Below the pieces are notes generated by a model that saw nothing but the letters and a program-made list of their open reading frames with translations, had not been told where the DNA came from and did not search any database. This document shows, piece by piece, positions 1 to 4,808 of a DNA stretch of 6,707 nucleotides (positions are counted from its first letter, which is position 1; the number at the start of each line of letters is the position of its first letter). Position numbers and translations under genes: made by a program. The DNA is from Methanomassiliicoccales archaeon PtaB.Bin134 (GTDB lineage: Archaea; Thermoplasmatota; Thermoplasmata; Methanomassiliicoccales; UBA472). The stretch covers positions 1 to 6,707 of the forward strand of contig MVPZ01000167.1 of the NCBI GenBank assembly GCA_002067045.1, given 5' to 3'.

Positions 1-68
1 CCCTGGAAATGCTGGACCGCAAGCGCGAGGCCCGCCCGGCCAAGAAGCACGGCAACATGCCGCTCTGA
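1..68 (+). CDS. 3' end of upstream gene, probably biotin carboxylase subunit (PycA)
   Basis: The 5'-truncated reading frame has its first full codon at position 3 and stops at TGA 66-68. Only 21 residues are visible (LEMLDRKREARPAKKHGNMPL), a basic tail with no diagnostic motif. The stop lies inside the ribosome binding site of pycB, and only 9 bases separate the two genes, so they should share an mRNA. In archaea with two-part pyruvate carboxylase the biotin carboxylase subunit (pycA) is often next to pycB, so that is the likeliest identity. This rests on context, not on the visible residues. Confidence 0.55.
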   Translation, partial: LEMLDRKREARPAKKHGNMPL

Positions 69-77
69 GGTGCCCAG

Positions 78-1583
78 ATGAAGATCAAGATCATGGACAC
101 CGTGCTCCGGGACGCGCACCAGTCCCTGCTGGCCACCAGGCTGCGCACCGAGGACATGCTGCCGGCCGCGGCCATGCTGGACGAGGTCGGTTTCTGGTCC
201 GTGGAGATGTGGGGCGGGGCGACCTTCGACACCTGCCTGCGCTTCCTGCGCGAGGACCCCTGGGAGCGCATAACCAAGCTCAAGAAGGAGATGCCCAACA
301 CCCCCTTCCAGATGCTGCTCCGGGGGCAGAACGTGGTGGGATACCGCCACTACGCCGACGACATCCTTGAGAAGTTCGTCAAGAACGCCTGCCGCCGGGG
401 CATCGACGTCTTCCGCATATTCGACGCCCTGAACGACCACCGCAACATGCAGATGGCCATGCGCGCGGTGAAGAAGTACGGGGGGGTGGTGGAGGCCTCC
501 ATATCCTACACCATATCCCCGGTGCACACCATAGAGGGATACGTCAAGTTCGCCCGCAAGCTGCAGGAGATGGGCGCGGACACCATCTGCATCAAGGACA
601 TGGCCGGGATGCTGGCGCCCATGGACGCCTATGAGCTGGTCAAGCAGCTGCGCGAGGAGATCGGGCTGCCGGTGCACCTGCACTGCCACGCCACCTCGGG
701 CATGGTCATGTCCACCTACATGAAGGCCATCGAGGCCGGGGCCGAGATCGTGGACACCGCCATCTCCAGCATGTCCCTCAGCACCTCCCAGCCTCCGACC
801 GAGGCGGTGGTGGCCATGCTCCGCGGTACGGAATACGACACCGGACTGGACCTGAAGAAGCTCACCGCAGTCTCCGACCATTTCGCGGAGGTGCGCAAGA
901 AGTACCACGCCTTCGAGAGCGGGTTCACCGGCATTGACACCAACGTGCTGGTGTACCAGATCCCGGGGGGCATGATATCCAACCTCATCTCCCAGCTGAG
1001 GGAGGCCAAGAAGGAGGACCGCCTCGCGGACGTGTACGACGAGGTGCCCAGGGTGAAGGCGGACCTCGGACATGTGCCGCTGGTCACCCCCACCTCCCAG
1101 ATCGTGGGCACGCAGGCCGTGCTAAACGTGATCACCGGGGAGCGCTACAAGATGGTCACCAACGAGACCAAGAACCTGGTGCGGGGGCTTTACGGCAAAA
1201 CTCCGGCAGAGATCGATCCCGCCATTCGCCGCAAGATCATAGGGGACGAGAAGCCCATCACCGTGCGTCCGGCGGACCTGCTGGAGCCGGAGTTCGAGAA
1301 GCTGTGCAAGGAGATCGAGGAGTACGCCTGCAAGGAGAACATGACCTGCTCCGAGGAGGACGTGCTGTCCTACGCGCTGTTCCCGCAGGTGGCCCTGGAC
1401 TACTTCAAGCACCGCCAGATGATGGAGAAGGGTGTCAACTTCCGGGACCTGGCCGCTTTGGCCGTGCTGTACATGCGCTCCACCGAGCGCCATGTGGCCA
1501 AGCCCTCGTCCTCGGGTTCCGTGGACGCCTGGAAGTGCGCCGCGCGCACTGAGGCCGTGGGCCGCGGGGGGTGGCCGCTGTGA
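78..1583 (+). CDS. pycB: Pyruvate carboxylase subunit B (carboxyltransferase, oxaloacetate decarboxylase alpha-like)
   Basis: This 501-residue protein is the carboxyltransferase half of a biotin-dependent carboxylase. It should move CO2 from carboxybiotin to pyruvate to give oxaloacetate in the cytoplasm, feeding aspartate and partial TCA-cycle synthesis. The N-terminal HMGL-like TIM barrel (about 1-265) carries TVLRDAHQSL (D12, metal and substrate site), IKDMAG with the lysine expected to be carboxylated (K173), the metal-binding histidines of HLHCH (H202, H204), and TSQP with a probable catalytic Thr (T236). A conserved PYC/OADA domain follows to about 470. The start at 78 is supported by GAGGTG at 67-72, five bases upstream, and by the family-typical beginning MKIKIMDT. 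Methanogen PycB proteins usually end in a fused biotin domain; here the chain stops after a short Ser/Gly/Ala-rich tail and the biotin domain is the next gene. A decarboxylase role is possible, but no membrane sodium-pump subunit is visible nearby. Confidence 0.93.
   Translation: MKIKIMDTVLRDAHQSLLATRLRTEDMLPAAAMLDEVGFWSVEMWGGATFDTCLRFLREDPWERITKLKKEMPNTPFQMLLRGQNVVGYRHYADDILEKFVKNACRRGIDVFRIFDALNDHRNMQMAMRAVKKYGGVVEASISYTISPVHTIEGYVKFARKLQEMGADTICIKDMAGMLAPMDAYELVKQLREEIGLPVHLHCHATSGMVMSTYMKAIEAGAEIVDTAISSMSLSTSQPPTEAVVAMLRGTEYDTGLDLKKLTAVSDHFAEVRKKYHAFESGFTGIDTNVLVYQIPGGMISNLISQLREAKKEDRLADVYDEVPRVKADLGHVPLVTPTSQIVGTQAVLNVITGERYKMVTNETKNLVRGLYGKTPAEIDPAIRRKIIGDEKPITVRPADLLEPEFEKLCKEIEEYACKENMTCSEEDVLSYALFPQVALDYFKHRQMMEKGVNFRDLAALAVLYMRSTERHVAKPSSSGSVDAWKCAARTEAVGRGGWPL
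1566..1583 (+). promoter_or_regulatory. Ribosome binding site and GTGA start-stop overlap for the biotin carrier gene
   Basis: A G6 run followed by TGG (1566-1574) lies just before GTG 1580-1582, which overlaps the pycB stop TGA (1581-1583) as GTGA. The spacing to GTG 1580 (five bases after GGGGTGG) suits a Shine-Dalgarno site, whereas GTG 1571 lies inside this G-rich stretch. This favours the 1580 start and suggests translational coupling to pycB. Confidence 0.6.
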
Positions 1584-2083
1584 AGCTGCGCATCACCGTC
1601 AACGGGCACGAGTACGAGGTGGTGGTGGAGAAGAACGGCGGGGACTACCGCGTGGACATCGGCGACCACGTCTACAAGTGCATATTCAAGGACGAGAAGG
1701 TCCTGGTCAACGGCGAGGCCGCCGCGATCGCCATCGAGGGGGAGCTGGAGGCCGGGGCCAAGGTCACCTCCGACGACCGGGTCATGGAGGTAAAGCTCCA
1801 GCAGGTGCGGGAGATCGAGCGCATCACCGTGGAGGAGGACGAGCACAGCGGGAGGTCAGATGCGGCCTCAGGAGCGGTGCTGGCCCCCATGCCTGGCAAG
1901 ATCATGTCCGTGAAGGTGAAGGTTGGCGACGCCGTCAACGCCAACCAGGTGGTGGCCGTCCTGGAGGCCATGAAGATGGAGAACGAGGTCCAGACCGAGG
2001 TGGCCGGCAAGGTCAAGGAGGTCCGGGTCAAGGCCGGGGAGACCGTGGACGGCAACCAGGTGCTGATCGTGGTGGAGCCCTAA
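1580..2083 (+). CDS. Stand-alone biotin carboxyl carrier protein of the carboxylase
   Basis: This 167-residue acidic protein (170 if GTG 1571 is used) carries the biotin arm that shuttles carboxyl groups between biotin carboxylase and carboxyltransferase. The C-terminal biotinyl/lipoyl domain (about 98-167) begins APMPGKI and contains EAMKMEN; the lysine at residue 132 (codon 1973-1975) is the biotinylation site. Residues 1-85 form a separate beta-rich region starting MKLRITVNG, like the N-terminal part of gamma subunits of biotin-dependent decarboxylases. A short charged linker, EEDEHSGRSD, joins the two. The GTGA overlap with pycB indicates one mRNA and coupled translation. The partner assignment follows from gene order; the carrier could in principle also serve another carboxylase. 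Its TAA stop shares four bases with the stop of the convergent peptidase gene. Confidence 0.9.
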   Translation: MKLRITVNGHEYEVVVEKNGGDYRVDIGDHVYKCIFKDEKVLVNGEAAAIAIEGELEAGAKVTSDDRVMEVKLQQVREIERITVEEDEHSGRSDAASGAVLAPMPGKIMSVKVKVGDAVNANQVVAVLEAMKMENEVQTEVAGKVKEVRVKAGETVDGNQVLIVVEP

Positions 2084-3381
2084 AAGTCCAGGGACTCCGC
2101 CGCCTCCACCATCTCCGCCCTCATATCCGGGGCCGCGCAGATGGTGGCGCACACCTTCTCCCTTCTCAGCAGCTGTTCGGCCGCCCTCATGACCTGGTCC
2201 TCGCTCACCGCGTTGATGTCGCTGAGCTGCTCCTCTATGGTCTGCACCTCCCCCCGGTCCAGGAACTGATGGATGTGCGAGCTCATGTTCTGGTCCGGGC
2301 GGCAGGCGTTGCGCAGCAGGGAGCCCTTCAGCCCGTACTTGGCCCTCTCCAGCTCCCCCTTGGCCAGCCCCTCCCTCTTGAAAATGGACAGCTCCTGGCC
2401 CAGGGAGTCGAAGAGCCTGGCCACGTGCTCCATGGAGGTGGAGCAGTAGGTCATCAGGGACCCGCTGTCATGGAAGGTCAGGGGGTACATGCTGATGGAG
2501 TACACCAGCCCCTCCACCTCGCGGATGCGGTGGTTCAGGCGGGAGGAGGTCCCTCCGCACAGCACGGTGGCGAGCAGCGATTGCGTCAGCGCCCTGTGGT
2601 CCGGCGCGGGATAGGCCGGAACCCCCACGCCAAGGTAGGCCCGGTCCGAGGGCTTCTCGAAGAAGTTGACCCCGGTGTTCAGCTTCGGCCGGCGTCTCCT
2701 CTTGGGAGCGGCCTCCCCGGACACGTGGTCGAACCTCCCGGCCCATTGCAGCACCCTGGAGAAGTCCACGTTCCCCACCGCGCAGACCACCACGTGCGGC
2801 GGGTGGTAGTGGGTGCGGTGGTATTCCCTCAGGAAAGGGGAATCGAAGCGGTCCAGGGAATCCGGGGTCCCCAGGATGGAACGGGACAGGGGATGCCCCC
2901 GGTACATGGCCTCGGTCATCCGGGTGCGCAGGTGCAGGGCCGGGTCGTTCATGCGCATGCCGATCTCCTGCTTGACTATCCCCCGCTCCAGGTCCACCAG
3001 CCCGGGGTCCATGCGCGGGTTCAGGAACAGGTCCGCCAGCAGCTCCTCGCCGACCTGCAGGGACTCGTCAATGGTGAACGCGTAATAGGAGGTGTGCTCG
3101 TGGGTGGTGTAGGCGTTCAGGTAACCCCCGGAGGCCTCTATCTTCTCGTTGATCTCCCGGTAGTCCCTGGTCTCAGTTCCGCGGAAGAGCATGTGCTCCA
3201 GGAAGTGGGAAACCCCGCTCTCCTGCTTCCTCTCGTCCCGGGAGCCGACCGTGGCCGTGACCGACAGGGCCACGGTGTGCACGTAGGGCACGCTCTCCAC
3301 GATGACCCTTATCCCCCCGGGGGTGCTGCCCACCTCGATGCTCTGGTCCACCCGGCGGCCTTCCCTAATCTGCTTGCCCAT
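2080..3381 (-). CDS. M16 family zinc metallopeptidase (pitrilysin/processing peptidase type)
   Basis: This 433-residue protein is a predicted cytosolic zinc protease of the family that includes mitochondrial processing peptidase and bacterial PqqL/YmxG-like enzymes. The inverted zinc motif HFLEH is at residues 59-63 (H59 and H63 ligands, E62 catalytic base; codons 3207-3193), and the third ligand is expected at E139 in VKQEIG, at the usual distance. The N-terminal part has the family pattern GGIRVIVE...TATVGSRDE and GGYLNAYT. The C-terminal half keeps SSRLNHRIRE and GLVYSIS (about 279-297), which carry the Arg/Tyr pair that completes the active site. The length fits one M16A/B unit; such units usually work as dimers. 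No signal peptide or membrane segment is seen. GGTGA (3392-3388) lies six bases before the ATG. It is the last gene of a PRC-barrel/zinc-ribbon/peptidase operon and ends in TAG. Its substrate cannot be deduced. Confidence 0.9.
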   Translation of the reverse strand: MGKQIREGRRVDQSIEVGSTPGGIRVIVESVPYVHTVALSVTATVGSRDERKQESGVSHFLEHMLFRGTETRDYREINEKIEASGGYLNAYTTHEHTSYYAFTIDESLQVGEELLADLFLNPRMDPGLVDLERGIVKQEIGMRMNDPALHLRTRMTEAMYRGHPLSRSILGTPDSLDRFDSPFLREYHRTHYHPPHVVVCAVGNVDFSRVLQWAGRFDHVSGEAAPKRRRRPKLNTGVNFFEKPSDRAYLGVGVPAYPAPDHRALTQSLLATVLCGGTSSRLNHRIREVEGLVYSISMYPLTFHDSGSLMTYCSTSMEHVARLFDSLGQELSIFKREGLAKGELERAKYGLKGSLLRNACRPDQNMSSHIHQFLDRGEVQTIEEQLSDINAVSEDQVMRAAEQLLRREKVCATICAAPDMRAEMVEAAESLDF

Positions 3382-3416
3382 GCGCGATCACCGTATGAGG
3401 ATGGAGATGGGTTCGG

Positions 3417-3596
3417 TCAGGCCCCGGACATCTTCCTTTCCTTCCTTCTGCGCAGCCAGCGGTAGAGATCGGACTCGTAACCGTTCTCATGCCCGCATTC
3501 GGGGCACCTCTCGTACCGGACGTCCACCGCGTTCCAGCCCCTCCAGCGCGGTTCGAAGCGGTGTCCGCAGGCCTCGCAGGAACGCATCTCCCTCAT
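3417..3596 (-). CDS. Small zinc ribbon protein, 59 residues
   Basis: This is a short reading frame between the PRC-barrel and M16 genes. The product starts MREMRSCEAC and has two CXXC knuckles, C7-E-A-C10 and C31-P-E-C34 followed by GHE, separated by 20 residues, which is a zinc ribbon pattern. The tail (about 46-59, RWLRRRKERK) is strongly basic and could bind nucleic acid or protein. The ATG overlaps the stop of the upstream gene as ATGA (3596-3593), and AGGTG (3609-3605) sits eight bases before it, so translation is probably coupled. The stop is TGA 3419-3417, 35 bases before the M16 start. The two cysteine pairs, ribosome binding site and clean overlap make a real gene likely. Function is unknown; an adaptor or DNA/RNA-binding role is only a guess. 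Confidence 0.82.
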   Translation of the reverse strand: MREMRSCEACGHRFEPRWRGWNAVDVRYERCPECGHENGYESDLYRWLRRRKERKMSGA

Positions 3597-4174
3597 TTCT
3601 TGGACACCTGCTTGTTGTTCAGATAGTCCTTCAACCCGGAGGTGTCCAGGGCCAGCATGACCATGTCCCCCACGGTCTTGACGTCCTTGGTGAGGACGGT
3701 GATCTGTGAGGAGGGGGCGATCCCCTTCTTCAGGTCCAGGGCCTGCTTGGCGGACTTATCCAGCTTCACCCCGAACTTGGTGATCTCCCAGGTCCTTCCG
3801 GCATCGAAGTAGACATTGTCAAGATAGCCGATCTGCTTGCCGTCGTGCCCCACCACCCTCTTGTTCATGAGATCGCCGGCGCTCAGGGGGGCCTTGCGGT
3901 CCTCCAGCAGCACGTCCTTGACCTGGTCCATTTTAACGGCCAGGGTGACCGTGTCGCTCACCGATGACACCTGAGGGGCGGCCACATGCACCCTCTGGAC
4001 CCCCAGGGCCTTCTTCTTCAGGTTCAATGCGGCCTCGTTGCCCTTGCGCACGCTGACCCGGATGGCGGTGACCTTCCAGTTGTCCACGTCCAGGGCGATG
4101 CCCTCGACGGTCCCGATGATGATGGCGTCCGCGCTGATGACCTCCTTGCCCACGATGTCCTCTAGTCCCGACAT
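3593..4174 (-). CDS. Tandem PRC-barrel domain protein
   Basis: This 193-residue protein consists of two PRC-barrel-like repeats, about residues 3-90 and 98-186. They align by eye: LEDIVGKEVIS with AGDLMNKRVVG, IGTVEGIALD with IGYLDNVYFD, VTAIRVSV with ITKFGVKL, and MDQVKDVLL with TSGLKDYLN. The fold is a small beta barrel used for protein or RNA contacts (photosynthetic reaction centre H chain, RimM). Archaeal PRC-barrel proteins also include cell-division factors (CdvA, and CdpB proteins that work with SepF), so a scaffold role in division is possible but not shown here. No signal peptide or membrane segment is visible. The ATG follows GGGAG (4182-4178) by three bases, and the TATA element at 4204-4213 predicts a very short leader. 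It heads the operon with the zinc ribbon and M16 genes, and ends in the ATGA overlap. Confidence 0.85.
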   Translation of the reverse strand: MSGLEDIVGKEVISADAIIIGTVEGIALDVDNWKVTAIRVSVRKGNEAALNLKKKALGVQRVHVAAPQVSSVSDTVTLAVKMDQVKDVLLEDRKAPLSAGDLMNKRVVGHDGKQIGYLDNVYFDAGRTWEITKFGVKLDKSAKQALDLKKGIAPSSQITVLTKDVKTVGDMVMLALDTSGLKDYLNNKQVSKK

Positions 4175-4192
4175 GTTCTCCCAGGCCGATTA

Positions 4193-4204
4193 CGCCCTAG
4201 GGCG
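4193..4204. promoter_or_regulatory. Perfect 12-bp palindrome, candidate operator
   Basis: CGCCCTAGGGCG is a perfect inverted repeat. It lies directly between the TATA-like element and the start codon of the PRC-barrel gene, where a bound repressor would block transcription start. A second, weaker inverted repeat (CGATA 4203-4207, TATCG 4215-4219) brackets the TATA element. No regulator is known for it. Confidence 0.45.
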
Positions 4205-4213
4205 ATATTAATC
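4204..4213 (-). promoter_or_regulatory. TATA-like promoter element of the PRC-barrel operon
   Basis: On the minus strand this reads GATTAATATC, an AT-rich island in GC-rich DNA. Its centre is about 34 bases upstream of ATG 4174. A usual 25-base TATA-to-start distance puts initiation near 4183, just before GGGAG, giving a leader of roughly nine bases. Confidence 0.5.
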
Positions 4214-4260
4214 CTATCGTCCCCGTTCTAGTTTATCAGGACTGAGAATCGAGCGGACTG

Positions 4261-4270
4261 TTTCTTATAC
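4261..4270 (+). promoter_or_regulatory. TATA-like promoter element of the response regulator gene
   Basis: TTTCTTATAC is centred about 24-25 bases before ATG 4290. At archaeal promoter spacing, transcription would begin at or within a base or two of the start codon, so the mRNA looks leaderless. No Shine-Dalgarno match precedes 4290. Confidence 0.5.
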
Positions 4271-4289
4271 CTGATCCGGCCTGCGAATA

Positions 4290-4808
4290 ATGGAATTGGA
4301 TATGTCAGGCGATCGAACGCAGGGATCCGTCAAGGTGCTGGTGCTGGACGACGAGGAGGACTTCCTGGAGCTGTGCCGAGAGTTCTTCAGCAGGGAGGAT
4401 GGGGTGCAGGCCGACTACATAACCTCCCCATCCAGGGCCTTGGAGATGCTGGAGAGGACCGGCTACGACGTTGTCGTCTCCGATCACACCCTTCCGGGAA
4501 TGAACGGCCTGGAGTTCCTAAAGGCCCTCCGGTCCCTGCATACCGGCCTTCCCTTCATCCTGATAACCGGCCGCGGACGCGAGGGGCTGGCCCTGGAGGC
4601 CCTGCAGAGCGGCGCGGACTTCTACATGGAGAAGGCCGGGGAGGCACGCTCCCTGTTCGCCCAGCTCCTGAGCACGGTACGTACCCTGGCCGTCGACAGC
4701 GCCAGGGCCGCGGAGTGCCTGGTTGAACCCTTCCAGGTGTTCTCCCAGTCCAGGATCTACCTGGTCAGCAACGGCGGCGAGCGGGTGATGGCCGCTTCCA
4801 GCCGCTAG
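4290..4808 (+). CDS. Stand-alone REC-domain response regulator
   Basis: This 172-residue cytosolic protein has one receiver domain (about 14-130) and receives phosphate from a histidine kinase that is not in the window. It shows the acidic pair D20-D21 in VLVLDDEED, the phospho-acceptor D65 in VVSDHTLPGMNG, the switch Thr T93 in LITGRG, and the conserved lysine K115 in FYMEKAG. The last 40 or so residues match no output domain that I recognise and contain no helix-turn-helix, so it probably acts through protein contact, as is common for archaeal REC proteins. The start at 4290 fits a leaderless transcript from the TATA element at 4261-4270; ATG 4302 (MSGDRTQG) is an alternative with no better ribosome binding site. 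It ends in TAG, and that stop shares four bases with the stop of the convergent dehydrogenase gene. Confidence 0.88.
   Translation: MELDMSGDRTQGSVKVLVLDDEEDFLELCREFFSREDGVQADYITSPSRALEMLERTGYDVVVSDHTLPGMNGLEFLKALRSLHTGLPFILITGRGREGLALEALQSGADFYMEKAGEARSLFAQLLSTVRTLAVDSARAAECLVEPFQVFSQSRIYLVSNGGERVMAASSR

Noticed and set aside
78..2083. Sodium-pumping oxaloacetate decarboxylase operon
   Set aside because: PycB resembles OadA, but no membrane beta or gamma subunit is visible, and the immediate gene order fits a soluble pyruvate carboxylase better.
2060..2110. Possible intrinsic terminator between the carrier and M16 genes
   Set aside because: No hairpin with a T tract and no poly-T stretch is present; the two stop codons overlap.
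1432..3465. Very long plus-strand open frame (677 codons) over the carrier and M16 regions
   Set aside because: It runs out of frame through pycB and the carrier gene and antisense to the M16 gene. Its translation is Gly/Arg/His-rich low complexity with no motif, as expected of a shadow in GC-rich DNA; the genes it covers have clear catalytic motifs.
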